Below are positions 1-7,749 of a DNA stretch of 64,000 nucleotides, in pieces. Origin of the DNA: Synechococcus sp. PCC 6312 (GTDB taxonomy: Bacteria > Cyanobacteriota > Cyanobacteriia > Thermosynechococcales > Thermosynechococcaceae). Below the pieces are notes generated by a model, which did not search any database, was not told the origin of the DNA, and saw nothing but the letters and a program-made list of their open reading frames with translations. Positions within the stretch are counted from its first letter, which is position 1, and the number at the start of each line of letters is the position of its first letter. Both the position numbers and the translations under genes were made by a program. The stretch is taken from contig NC_019680.1 in NCBI RefSeq assembly GCF_000316685.1, positions 2,419,501 through 2,483,500 of the forward strand, given 5' to 3'.

Positions 1-417
1 TGTGGAGTGGGAACCTTGAGTTTACCCCTAGCCACCCAGGCCCGGGCCGTTGTTGGTGTGGAAATTAGTCCAGCTACAGTCGCCCAGGCCCAGATCAATG
101 CTCAAATCAACCAGATCACCAATGCCGAATTTATTGTGGGAGATATGGCGACTTGGATACCGGCGGCGGATTTACATCCCGATATTATTTTGTTAGATCC
201 ACCCCGGAAAGGCTGTGATCCCCAAACTCTTGCCTGTCTAGAAACCTTAGCGGCTCCCCGGATTGTCTATGTCAGTTGTAACCCGGCCACCTTAGCCCGA
301 GACCTGGATCAGCTTTGTCATCAGGGAGCCTATGAACTGACCAAGACACAACCCCTTGATTTCTTCCCCCAAACCGCCCATGTGGAAACTGTGGCCTTCC
401 TGCGCCGCCGGAACTAA
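1..417 (+). CDS. RNA (uracil-5-)-methyltransferase, C-terminal part
   Basis: This is the last 138 codons of a TrmA/RlmD-family enzyme that transfers methyl from S-adenosylmethionine to C5 of a uridine in rRNA or tRNA. The window opens inside the SAM-binding motif (CGVGTLSLPLA). Further on lie the family motifs LLDPPRKGCD and YVSCNP, whose Cys is the catalytic nucleophile, and a final HVETVAFLRR, which is typical of the family C-terminus. The N-terminal TRAM and 4Fe-4S part, which would separate RlmD-like from TrmA-like members, lies outside the window, so the target base cannot be named. The next gene follows after 3 bases on the same strand. Confidence 0.9.
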   Translation, partial: CGVGTLSLPLATQARAVVGVEISPATVAQAQINAQINQITNAEFIVGDMATWIPAADLHPDIILLDPPRKGCDPQTLACLETLAAPRIVYVSCNPATLARDLDQLCHQGAYELTKTQPLDFFPQTAHVETVAFLRRRN

Positions 418-420
418 ATC

Positions 421-1395
421 ATGACCGATGCCCTCGTTGCCAGCTATTTGCCCCTGATTACCTGGATTGGCCTGGGGATGATCGGCTGTCGGTGGCTGCC
501 AGGGATGATTCCTTACTGGTTGGGGCGAGGTTTGTATTGGCTGGGGGTTCCCATTGAGGTGTTTAGCCTAGTCCGCCAAACCGATTTTAGTCAGATGATT
601 GGCCTAGTGCCGGTGTTTGCCCTCAGTACCTTAGCGGTGGGGTTTGTGGTGGCCCAATTTAGTTACCCCCTCCAGCGGCGGTGGTTTATTCCCCAATGGT
701 TAAGGGTGAACCCGACCCAGGCCAGTTTGTTTTTACCCGTAGCTGAGGAGCGGGCCTATCGAGGTAGCTATCTCCTGGCCTCGGTGTTAGGCAATACGGG
801 ATTTGTCGGTTTAGCGATTGCGATTCAAGTCATGAGTCCAGAATATTTGGGCTGGGCGGTCTTTTTTGCCGTGACTCAAAATGTAATTGGCACCTATGGC
901 TGTGGGGTTTTAATTGCCAGTTACTATGGGCGGGCTACCCAGGGCTGGACACAACTTAAGGACTTAGCAACAGTACCGAGTTTATGGGCATTTCTCCTGA
1001 GTATGGCTTTGCGATCCGTAGAATTTCCAACTGGCTTGGAAACTGCGCTGAATACCGAAGTTAATCTTGTGATTCCCTTGGCTTTTATCTTGATTGGCAT
1101 TCGCCTCAGACAATTACCCAATTGGCAGTCGTTGAAGTTAGCCCTCTTACCAACCTTAATTAAAGTCTTGATTTTGCCCCTATTGATGGGCGGTCTGGCC
1201 TGGGGCGTGGGTTTACATCGGGAAGCGATCTTTGCCATTGTCCTGATGGCGGGAACTCCGACTGCATTTGCGGCCCTGATTTTGGCAGAGGAGTACGAAC
1301 TCAACCGCGACATTACCACCAGCAGCATTGCCCTTAGCACAATGGGGATTTTAGCCCTATTACCCCTATGGTTACTGATCCTTGAAAAAGCCTAG
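421..1395 (+). CDS. AEC-family (auxin efflux carrier type) permease
   Basis: A 324-residue integral membrane protein with about ten hydrophobic segments spread over its whole length and no soluble domain, as in the AEC transporter family. The late segment with LMAGTPTAFAALILAEEYELN matches the conserved AEC C-terminal region, where a Pro and nearby acidic residues lie in the pore. AEC members export or import organic anions or auxin-like acids; the substrate here cannot be read from sequence. It follows the methyltransferase by 3 bases and probably shares its transcript. The call is by overall pattern, not by a unique motif. Confidence 0.75.
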   Translation: MTDALVASYLPLITWIGLGMIGCRWLPGMIPYWLGRGLYWLGVPIEVFSLVRQTDFSQMIGLVPVFALSTLAVGFVVAQFSYPLQRRWFIPQWLRVNPTQASLFLPVAEERAYRGSYLLASVLGNTGFVGLAIAIQVMSPEYLGWAVFFAVTQNVIGTYGCGVLIASYYGRATQGWTQLKDLATVPSLWAFLLSMALRSVEFPTGLETALNTEVNLVIPLAFILIGIRLRQLPNWQSLKLALLPTLIKVLILPLLMGGLAWGVGLHREAIFAIVLMAGTPTAFAALILAEEYELNRDITTSSIALSTMGILALLPLWLLILEKA

Positions 1396-1488
1396 GCTTG
1401 CCTCCGATTCAATCGGACTGAGAGATGATCCTCAATCGTCTGTTGCATGTCACAATACAAAGCAATCAGTTTCTAAGGAGAACTTCCC

Positions 1489-1716
1489 TTGGCCCATACA
1501 ATTGTCACCGAAACCTGTGCCGGGATTGCCGATTGCGTGGAAGCCTGTCCGGTGGCCTGTATTCATCCGGGGCCTGGTAAAAATACGATGGGTACAGATT
1601 GGTATTGGATCGATTTTGCAACCTGTATTGACTGTGGAATTTGTTTCCAAGTCTGCCCAGTTGAGGGAGCCATTGTCCCTGAAGAGCGGCCCGAACTCCA
1701 AAAAACCCCAGCGTAA
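1489..1716 (+). CDS. 2[4Fe-4S] ferredoxin, bacterial type
   Basis: A 75-residue soluble electron carrier. The first cluster motif is present in a C-x7-C-x3-C form (CAGIADCVEACPVACIH) with an extended gap, and the second is a classical CIDCGICFQVCP. The layout resembles seven-iron or 8Fe ferredoxins found in cyanobacteria and may carry one 3Fe and one 4Fe cluster. The start is TTG at 1489, chosen because AAGGAG lies at 1475-1480 at ideal spacing and no ATG precedes the conserved region. The redox partner is unknown. The next gene, an ABC ATPase, starts 9 bases after the stop. Confidence 0.9.
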   Translation: MAHTIVTETCAGIADCVEACPVACIHPGPGKNTMGTDWYWIDFATCIDCGICFQVCPVEGAIVPEERPELQKTPA

Positions 1717-1725
1717 GTCACTCAG

Positions 1726-2451
1726 ATGGCAGAACCCCTCTTGGTCGTAGAATCCGTCTATGCAGGCTATGTAACAGATTTAGATATTCTTCAGGGAATT
1801 AACTTTCAACTTTTTCCCCAAGAACTCGTGGCTGTCATTGGCCCGAATGGGGCGGGAAAGTCAACCCTCGGGAAAACAATTGCGGGACTCTTATCACCCC
1901 GGCAAGGCAAAATTACGTTTCAAGGGCAAGACATTACTCAACTGCGGCCGAACCAAATTGTCCAACGGGGAATTGCCTATGTACCTCAGATTGCCAATGT
2001 GTTCCGCTCCTTAACCATCGATGAAAACCTGGAGATGGGAGCATTTTTACGCAGCCAGAATATCAAGAAACTCAAGGAAAAAATTTTTACAGCCTTTCCC
2101 AAACTCGCAGAACGGCGCAAACAACGGGCTGGGACTTTATCCGGTGGCGAACGGCAAATGTTGGCTATGGGACGGGCGATGATGATTGATCCCCAGGTGA
2201 TGATTTTGGATGAGCCTTCGGCTGCGTTATCCCCGTTCTTGGTCAATGATATTTTTGCCAAAATCAAGGAAATTAATGCGTTGGGAACTGCCATTATCTT
2301 GATTGAGCAAAACGCCCGTACCGCCTTAGGCCTGTCTGACCGGGGGTATGTTTTAGATACGGGTAAAGATAAACTATCCGGGCCTGGGCAAGTTTTATTG
2401 AATGACCCGCAGGTGGGCGAACTTTATCTGGGTGGGGGTAAGCTTTCTTAA
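1726..2451 (+). CDS. ABC transporter ATPase, LivF/NatE type (branched-chain or neutral amino acid uptake)
   Basis: A 241-residue nucleotide-binding subunit. It has Walker A GPNGAGKST near residue 38, the ABC signature LSGGERQ near residue 139, Walker B VMILDEPSAAL, and the switch His replaced in an IIEQN context, as is usual for LivF-like proteins. LivF pairs with a LivG ATPase and LivH/LivM permeases in the inner membrane. The matching LivM and LivG genes are at 7750-9901, beyond psbDC, and no LivH or binding protein is in the window. Scattered subunit genes are known for the cyanobacterial Nat systems. The ATPase assignment is firm; the substrate is inferred. Confidence 0.88.
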   Translation: MAEPLLVVESVYAGYVTDLDILQGINFQLFPQELVAVIGPNGAGKSTLGKTIAGLLSPRQGKITFQGQDITQLRPNQIVQRGIAYVPQIANVFRSLTIDENLEMGAFLRSQNIKKLKEKIFTAFPKLAERRKQRAGTLSGGERQMLAMGRAMMIDPQVMILDEPSAALSPFLVNDIFAKIKEINALGTAIILIEQNARTALGLSDRGYVLDTGKDKLSGPGQVLLNDPQVGELYLGGGKLS

Positions 2452-2466
2452 GTCAATTTTGAGGCT

Positions 2467-3162
2467 TTAGAGGGGTAGGCGATCAATATCTTTGTTCCGA
2501 CCAATCACCACCATCACAGCCCCTTTTTTCAGTCGTTGCTCTGGGTCTGGGTTAACGGCCACATTGTTATCACAAATCAAAGCCACAAGATTCAGGCCAT
2601 AGTGTCGCCGCAGGCCAACCTCCGCTACGGTTTTGTGATCAAATTGTTCCGGGACGCGCACTTCTACAATGCTCTGATCCGGGTCTAAATCAAACCGATC
2701 TAAAATCGCTGGCCGGGTTAAGCTGTGGGCCAAGTTACAGCCTGCCTCATATTCCGGAAAAACGACTAAATCTGCACCAACCCGCTCCAAGAGCTTTTTA
2801 TGAACTTCTGAGGAGGCTTTGGCAACAACATGATGAACTCCGGCTTCCTTGAGATTCAGAGTTGTAATCACACTGGCTTCTAAATGGTTTCCGATGGCGA
2901 CGACAACTGTTTCAAACTCGATAATCCCCGCTTCCTTCAGGGCCTGGGGGTCGGTTGAGTCTAACTCTAAAGCGTGATCCACAAGCCGCTCTAGCATGAC
3001 TTGGGCCACTAACCGTTCTTCCCGGTCTGTCCCTAAAACTTCGTAACCCAAGTTGTGGAGTGTTTCGCAAACACCTCGGCCAAACCGACCCAGGCCAATG
3101 ACGGCAAATTGTTGATTTGTTTTCCGCATTCCCCGCAAGAGGCCAAGAGAGGAAAAGTTCAC
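2467..3162 (-). CDS. ktrA: KtrA/TrkA-type K+ channel regulatory subunit (RCK)
   Basis: A 231-residue cytoplasmic regulator of a Ktr K+ uptake channel. The N-terminal Rossmann RCK_N domain carries FAVIGLGRFGRGV (about residues 18-30), with acidic residues at the end of beta-2 (GTDREERL). A C-terminal RCK_C domain covers about residues 145-231. It binds nucleotides and gates the membrane partner KtrB, which is not in this window. ATG at 3162 is used because the short extra N-terminus resembles cyanobacterial KtrA proteins; Met12 is an alternative. It lies 30 bases downstream of the DUF2256 gene on the same strand and converges with the upstream ABC ATPase gene. Confidence 0.88.
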   Translation of the reverse strand: MNFSSLGLLRGMRKTNQQFAVIGLGRFGRGVCETLHNLGYEVLGTDREERLVAQVMLERLVDHALELDSTDPQALKEAGIIEFETVVVAIGNHLEASVITTLNLKEAGVHHVVAKASSEVHKKLLERVGADLVVFPEYEAGCNLAHSLTRPAILDRFDLDPDQSIVEVRVPEQFDHKTVAEVGLRRHYGLNLVALICDNNVAVNPDPEQRLKKGAVMVVIGRNKDIDRLPL

Positions 3163-3192
3163 AGTTAATGCTCCTAGAGGTTAATGAAAGGA

Positions 3193-3360
3193 TTACTTCG
3201 AGTCTAAGTTTGAGGCCTGGGTGCGACGATTCCGACACCGATCTGAACAATACTTCACTTCATCCCAACAATCAGCCCATTTTTTTCGCCAGGTGAACGG
3301 CCGCTGACAAACGAAACAAATTTTTGTCGGGAGGTTTTCTTTGCGGCGTTGCTTAGGCAT
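3193..3360 (-). CDS. DUF2256 small zinc-ribbon-like protein
   Basis: A 55-residue basic protein. It starts [18 protein letters not shown] and contains two cysteine pairs (CFVC and YCSDRC) around a conserved [18 protein letters not shown] core, the hallmark of DUF2256. It probably binds one zinc ion. The function is unknown; DUF2256 is sometimes found next to photolyase-like genes, but here it sits just upstream of ktrA and may share its promoter. The translation was made directly from the minus strand because the ORF is very short. Confidence 0.85.
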   Translation of the reverse strand: MPKQRRKENLPTKICFVCQRPFTWRKKWADCWDEVKYCSDRCRNRRTQASNLDSK

Positions 3361-3651
3361 ACCCCATCTGAATCCTGAGACTATTAAGGTTGATCGCCAA
3401 TGCTGTGACTACATTTATTTTCTCCTACTTTTCAACATTTCTCAGTTGCTCTTTAGGTTGGAATGATATAGCTCAGAGCTAATTAATCATGCTCTCGATA
3501 AAATTGAAGTAGACTTTTTAAAAGTGCTTAATGATTTATAAAATCTTCATTGTTGAGGAAATTTTTTCCCTGTTGGGCTGCTGAAAGCTTTTGATTAGCA
3601 TTTTGAAAAAACGTATTACTATTCAACTGGTATACACAATAGAGTTAGAAC

Positions 3652-4533
3652 ATGAAGCGTACAAAAAGAATTCTAAACTTTCATGAAGATGCTACACACG
3701 CCATCTTGAGTAAAGTCGCTTCTCAAAATGGGGCTAGAGTGTTTGTTAAGACACGTGTTGCAGATGTCCTAGAGATAAAGAACAGTGGTTTGTCAAACGT
3801 TGAATATTCATACGCTTTAAAATCACACTTCGATTTTGTTGTCGCAGATTCAAATCATGAGGCACTATTTGCCGTAGAGTTTGATGGGCCACATCATCAA
3901 GAAGATGACAAAGCCGCAGCCAATGACACCCAGAAAGACAATATTTGTCGTTGTCTTCAGTTCCCAATCCTGCGTGCTAATGCAGATTTTCTTACAAAAA
4001 AGATTAGGCAGTCCAATATTCTAAGTTGGTTAGTTGAGCTATGGTTTATTGAAAGAGAGTTCATTCAAGCACAGGAAGCTGGTGAAGTTCCCTTTGATGA
4101 GCCTTTTATTTATTTTTCTATCCTTGCAAAAACAGGTGATAGTGAGATTACGATGCCGTATGACTTGTCTCTGCCCTTGCGACTATTGATGAAGGACGCT
4201 CACAAGCAAAGATTAATCAAAGATTCTTGTCCCTCAGTTCATAGTACAGAAGACAAAGATAAATTTGTCAACGCTATTGCTTTGCTTCGGATTGATACTT
4301 CTAAAGTCATTGTTGGCAAAGCAAGGTGTCGATCATATCAGTTCTCACCTGTATCAGCTCGGGAATTATCTGAAGAACTAGCCATCATTGATTTAGGAGA
4401 AAAATTAAAGGCGTATTTAAACAAACAGTTTTCACCGTGGAGCATTGAACAAGCCCAACAGGAAATTAAAAATTTAGAGGAAATCGCCAAACAAAATAAC
4501 TCATTTGTTTATCAATCTGGCATAGACTGGTAA
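3652..4533 (+). CDS. DUF2726-domain protein, PD-(D/E)XK nuclease-like
   Basis: A 293-residue protein. About residues 12-130 match DUF2726: a Phe-Asp strand (SHFDFVV), then VEFDGPHH with the E-x-D-G-x-x-H pattern, an ND..K segment and a closing FPILRANADF. This is the layout of PD-(D/E)XK-type endonuclease folds, with Asp near residue 62 and the Glu/Asp pair near residues 83-85 as likely metal ligands. The rest matches nothing I recognise. The gene and its flanks are much richer in A+T than the surrounding genes, and it stands alone with its own terminators, which suggests horizontal acquisition. An extended -10 (TGGTATACA) lies at 3628-3636. No partner of a known defence system is adjacent. 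Confidence 0.65.
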   Translation: MKRTKRILNFHEDATHAILSKVASQNGARVFVKTRVADVLEIKNSGLSNVEYSYALKSHFDFVVADSNHEALFAVEFDGPHHQEDDKAAANDTQKDNICRCLQFPILRANADFLTKKIRQSNILSWLVELWFIEREFIQAQEAGEVPFDEPFIYFSILAKTGDSEITMPYDLSLPLRLLMKDAHKQRLIKDSCPSVHSTEDKDKFVNAIALLRIDTSKVIVGKARCRSYQFSPVSARELSEELAIIDLGEKLKAYLNKQFSPWSIEQAQQEIKNLEEIAKQNNSFVYQSGIDW

Positions 4534-4673
4534 GCCAAAGATATTATTCTAGTCAATAAAATATATATTACAGTTAAGCAAAAGACATTTGAAACTCCTA
4601 AGGTAAAAAATAAATAAATGATCCTTTAGATTTTATAGTCATTTTACTTAAGAATTAAACACCAAAATACTTG

Positions 4674-4697
4674 AAACTATTGCGAGCAGTAGTTTTT
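4674..4697 (+). terminator. Rho-independent terminator of the DUF2726 gene
   Basis: AAACTATTGC at 4674-4683 pairs with GCAGTAGTTT at 4686-4695 (one G-U pair) and the hairpin runs into five T residues at 4693-4697. It lies about 140 bases after the stop codon. Confidence 0.65.
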
Positions 4698-4703
4698 GAT
4701 TTC

Positions 4704-4737
4704 TCAGTCTTGGCAGAAATGACTGTATTTTTAAATG
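4704..4737 (+). terminator. Possible second terminator hairpin
   Basis: CAGTC pairs with GACTG across an 11-base loop and is followed by TATTTTT. It is weaker than the preceding hairpin and may be a back-up. Confidence 0.35.
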
Positions 4738-4748
4738 AAAATTATCAA

Positions 4749-4784
4749 CAAAAAAAGACCCCCATTTTCTGACGGGAGCCTTTA
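4749..4784 (-). terminator. Rho-independent terminator after psbC
   Basis: Read on the minus strand, AAGGCTCCC pairs with GGGGGTCTT (two G-U pairs) across a loop that includes GTCAGAAAAT, followed directly by a run of T. It lies about 35 bases past the psbC stop. Confidence 0.75.
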
Positions 4785-4818
4785 ACAAATGATGTAAATG
4801 TCTAAACTCAAGCCGTCT

Positions 4819-6204
4819 CTAATCCAAGTTAGGCATGGATAAAACAGCCTCCGTTTCCCGCTCAATGCCTTTCTCAAACCCAGCCGCAGCCGCCCGAGCC
4901 CGACCCGCGTGCCAGAGGTGACCGACTAGGAAGAAGAAGCCCAAGACAAAGTGAGAGGTAGAGAGCCAAGACCGGGGCGAAACAAAGTTCACGGAGTTGA
5001 TTTCAGTCGCCACACCACCGACAGAGTTCAAGGAACCCAACGGCGCATGGGTCATGTATTCAGCAGCCCGGCGAGCTTGCCATGGTTGAATGTCGTTCTT
5101 GATTTTGTTCAAGTCCAAACCATTGGGGCCACGGAGCGGTTCTAACCAAGGGCCACGGAAATCCCAGAAGCGCATGGTTTCACCACCGAAGATGATTTCC
5201 CCAGAAGGAGACCGCATCAGATATTTACCTAAACCAGTTGGGCCTTGAGCCGAACCAACATTAGCACCGAGTTTTTGGTCACGGACTAAGAAGGTCATGG
5301 CCTGGGCCTGAGACGCTTCAGGGCCGGTGGGGCCATAGAATTCGCTGGGGTAAGCGGTGTTGTTGAACCAGACAAAACAGCAGGCAATAAAGCCCATTAA
5401 GGACAAGGCACCCAAGCTGTAAGAGAGGTAAGCTTCACCCGACCAGATAAAGGCACGGCGGGCCCAACCAAAGGGCTTGGTGAGAATATGCCAAATACCA
5501 CCGGAAATACAAATCAGGCCGAGCCAAATATGACCACCGATAATATCTTCCATGTTGTCAACACTGACAATCCAGCCATCACCACCAAAGGGGGATTTGA
5601 GGACGTAGCCAAAAATAACAGCCGGATTCAAGGTCGGATTTGTAATCACCCGGACATCACCACCACCGGGAGCCCAAGTATCGTAAACACCGCCAAAGAA
5701 CATGGCTTTCAAGACCAAGAGGAAGGCCCCAATCCCTAGGACAATCAGGTGAAAGCCAAGGATGGTGGTCATCTTGTTCTTATCTTTCCAGTCATAACCA
5801 AAGAAAGAAGAATATTCTTCTAAGGTTTCCGGGCCACGGACGGCGTGATAAATGCCACCAAAACCAAGCACCGCCGAGGAGATTAAGTGTAAGACACCGA
5901 CCACGAAAAATGGGAAGGTATCAATCACTTCACCACCAGGCCCGACACCCCAACCCAAGGTGGCAATGTGGGGCAGGAGAATTAATCCCTGCTCGTACAT
6001 CGGCTTTTCAGGAATGAAGTGAGCCGTTTCAAACAAGGTCATAGCCCCGGCCCAGAAGACGATCAGGCCGGCGTGGGCAACGTGAGCACCCAACAATTTG
6101 CCAGAGAGATTAATTAAACGAGCATTACCGGCCCACCAAGCGAAACCAGAGGATTCCTGATCCCGATTGGTAGAAAAAATTGAATTACTAGAGAGCGTTA
6201 CCAC
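4819..6204 (-). CDS. psbC: Photosystem II CP43 chlorophyll-binding antenna protein
   Basis: CP43 is the inner antenna of photosystem II and supplies an Arg and a Glu near the Mn4CaO5 cluster from its large lumenal loop. The product has six membrane helices and the conserved stretches [22 protein letters not shown], the loop motif [20 protein letters not shown] and the end [10 protein letters not shown]. The start is the GTG at 6204, which gives 461 residues and overlaps psbD by 17 bases. An in-frame ATG at 6240 would overlap psbD by 53 bases. The same 17/53-base arrangement is known from chloroplast psbD-psbC, where GTG is used. A purine-rich AAGAGG lies upstream within psbD. Confidence 0.98.
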   Translation of the reverse strand: MVTLSSNSIFSTNRDQESSGFAWWAGNARLINLSGKLLGAHVAHAGLIVFWAGAMTLFETAHFIPEKPMYEQGLILLPHIATLGWGVGPGGEVIDTFPFFVVGVLHLISSAVLGFGGIYHAVRGPETLEEYSSFFGYDWKDKNKMTTILGFHLIVLGIGAFLLVLKAMFFGGVYDTWAPGGGDVRVITNPTLNPAVIFGYVLKSPFGGDGWIVSVDNMEDIIGGHIWLGLICISGGIWHILTKPFGWARRAFIWSGEAYLSYSLGALSLMGFIACCFVWFNNTAYPSEFYGPTGPEASQAQAMTFLVRDQKLGANVGSAQGPTGLGKYLMRSPSGEIIFGGETMRFWDFRGPWLEPLRGPNGLDLNKIKNDIQPWQARRAAEYMTHAPLGSLNSVGGVATEINSVNFVSPRSWLSTSHFVLGFFFLVGHLWHAGRARAAAAGFEKGIERETEAVLSMPNLD

Positions 6205-7246
6205 GTGGGAGTACCTCTTCTGGGAAGATAAAGTTTTCATGGGGTTGGTCTTGGGGAGCCATCCAGGCCCGAATCCCTTCATTCAACAAAATGTTCTTGG
6301 TGTAGAAGGTTTCAAACTCCGGGTCTTCAGCGGCCCGAATCTCCTGGGAAATGAAGTCATAAGACCGCAGGTTCAACGCTAAACCCACAATCCCAATCGA
6401 AGCCATCCATAACCCCGTCACTGGCACAAACAACATGAAGAAGTGCAACCAGCGTTTGTTACTGAACGCAATCCCGAAAATCTGTGACCAGAAACGGTTC
6501 GCAGTCACCATCGAATAGGTTTCTTCCGCCTGGGTTGGGTTAAACGCCCGGAATGTACTTGAACCTTCCCCATCTTCAAACAGGGTATTTTCGACCGTCG
6601 CCCCGTGAATTGCACACAAGAGCGCACCCCCTAAGACACCCGCTACACCCATCATGTGGAACGGATTCAGCGTCCAGTTGTGGAAGCCTTGGAAGAACAA
6701 CAAGAACCGGAAAATAGCCGCCACCCCAAAGCTAGGCGCAAAGAACCACCCAGATTGACCCAAGGGGTACATCAAAAACACACTGACGAACACCGCAATC
6801 GGGGCACTGAAGGCAATGGCATTGTAAGGACGAATCCCGACTAAACGAGCAACCTCAAACTGCCGCAACATGAAGCCAATCAGCGCAAAGGCCCCGTGCA
6901 AAGCAATAAATGTCCATAACCCACCCAACTGACACCAGCGGGTAAAGTCACCTTGAGCTTCCGGACCCCAAAGTAATAACAAGGAGTGCCCCATGCTATT
7001 GGCTGGAGTGGAAACCGCAACCGTTAAGAAGTTACAGCCTTCCAGATAGGATGAAGCCAACCCGTGGGTATACCAAGAGGTGACAAAGGTTGTTCCGGTC
7101 AACCAACCGCCCAAGGCCAAATAGGCACAAGGGAATAATAAAATGCCGGACCAGCCGACGAAAACGAATCTGTCGCGCTTAAGCCAGTCGTCGAGGATGT
7201 CAAACCACCCCCGCTCTGCTGGTGCGCGCCCTATTGCTATGGTCAT
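6188..7246 (-). CDS. psbD: Photosystem II reaction centre protein D2
   Basis: The 352-residue D2 protein with five membrane helices binds P680 chlorophyll, pheophytin, the plastoquinone QA and the non-haem iron. It begins [20 protein letters not shown] and contains the expected [22 protein letters not shown] and [14 protein letters not shown] segments. It is the first gene of psbD-psbC. GAGGG precedes the ATG. A minus-strand promoter candidate lies about 100 bases upstream, and a structured element lies further upstream (separate entries). Most cyanobacteria carry a second, psbC-free psbD copy; none is in this window. Confidence 0.98.
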   Translation of the reverse strand: MTIAIGRAPAERGWFDILDDWLKRDRFVFVGWSGILLFPCAYLALGGWLTGTTFVTSWYTHGLASSYLEGCNFLTVAVSTPANSMGHSLLLLWGPEAQGDFTRWCQLGGLWTFIALHGAFALIGFMLRQFEVARLVGIRPYNAIAFSAPIAVFVSVFLMYPLGQSGWFFAPSFGVAAIFRFLLFFQGFHNWTLNPFHMMGVAGVLGGALLCAIHGATVENTLFEDGEGSSTFRAFNPTQAEETYSMVTANRFWSQIFGIAFSNKRWLHFFMLFVPVTGLWMASIGIVGLALNLRSYDFISQEIRAAEDPEFETFYTKNILLNEGIRAWMAPQDQPHENFIFPEEVLPRGNAL

Positions 7247-7346
7247 GGAGTTAAACCCTCTTGCAGATATTAAGTTTCCCTAGCAAGGATGCTCAAAGTG
7301 CTGCTACCTATCTTCACCCAGTTTGGTGGGCTACGACAGATACAAA

Positions 7347-7375
7347 TTTACACTTCAAGACGAGATTTATATCAA
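7347..7375 (-). promoter_or_regulatory. Candidate psbD promoter
   Basis: On the minus strand TTGATA (7370-7375) and TGTAAA (7347-7352) are separated by 17 bases. This predicts a start near 7340 and a leader of about 94 nt before psbD. The spacing is ideal, but the -10 is only a moderate match. Confidence 0.4.
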
Positions 7376-7378
7376 GAT

Positions 7379-7494
7379 AAAAAGACCTGTGAAGAATTTC
7401 AACCACCGCAGTAGTCCGTTGATCCGGCAATCAGCGAGCTTGGCCACAGGCTAATGCACCCCAAATCCCTAAGGGAGAGCGGAAGTGCATATTA
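7379..7494 (-). ncRNA. Candidate structured RNA upstream of psbD
   Basis: Read on the minus strand, this block folds into two serial domains. ATGCAC/GTGCAT (7485-7490 with 7454-7459) encloses a TCCC/GGGA hairpin. CCTGTG/CACAGG (7445-7450 with 7386-7391) encloses a seven-pair stem, CGCTGAT with ATCAACG. The second domain runs into five T residues (7383-7379), as in a terminator. A promoter-like pair ends just before the first stem (next entry). Together this looks like a free-standing RNA of about 115 nt, or an attenuated leader of psbD. I do not recognise it as 6S, SRP, tmRNA, RNase P or Yfr1 RNA. Confidence 0.35.
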
Positions 7495-7496
7495 AC

Positions 7497-7525
7497 GTGA
7501 TAGCGGAATTCTTACGAAATATCAA
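7497..7525 (-). promoter_or_regulatory. Candidate promoter of the structured RNA
   Basis: TTGATA (7520-7525) and TATCAC (7497-7502) on the minus strand are 17 bases apart, which places the predicted start at the foot of the first stem, near 7491. The -35 shares the string CTTGATAT with the psbD promoter candidate. Confidence 0.35.
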
Positions 7526-7749
7526 GTTTGATGGCGATGCTCTCATAAAACATAAACCCTAGGTGAGGTAAGCATTTTTACTTAGTTTGCTCTCCTAAAA
7601 TCTGCCAACCCTTAAGAAAGCCCCCAGTGTTACCTGGAAATTTATCCTGATACCAGGCCCCAAAACCAGCACTAGGGATGGCTCAGAAATGAACCCCTGA
7701 ATTCGGCCACCAAAATGGCGTAGTATCCTTAGGTCAATCCTGAATAAAT

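Noticed and set aside
924-1340. 138-codon minus-strand frame inside the AEC permease gene
   Set aside because: It lies fully antisense to a gene with a clear membrane-protein pattern, and its product has no recognisable features.
1403-1415. CCGATTCAATCGG hairpin between the permease and ferredoxin genes
   Set aside because: It has a short stem and no T run on either strand, so a terminator is not supported.
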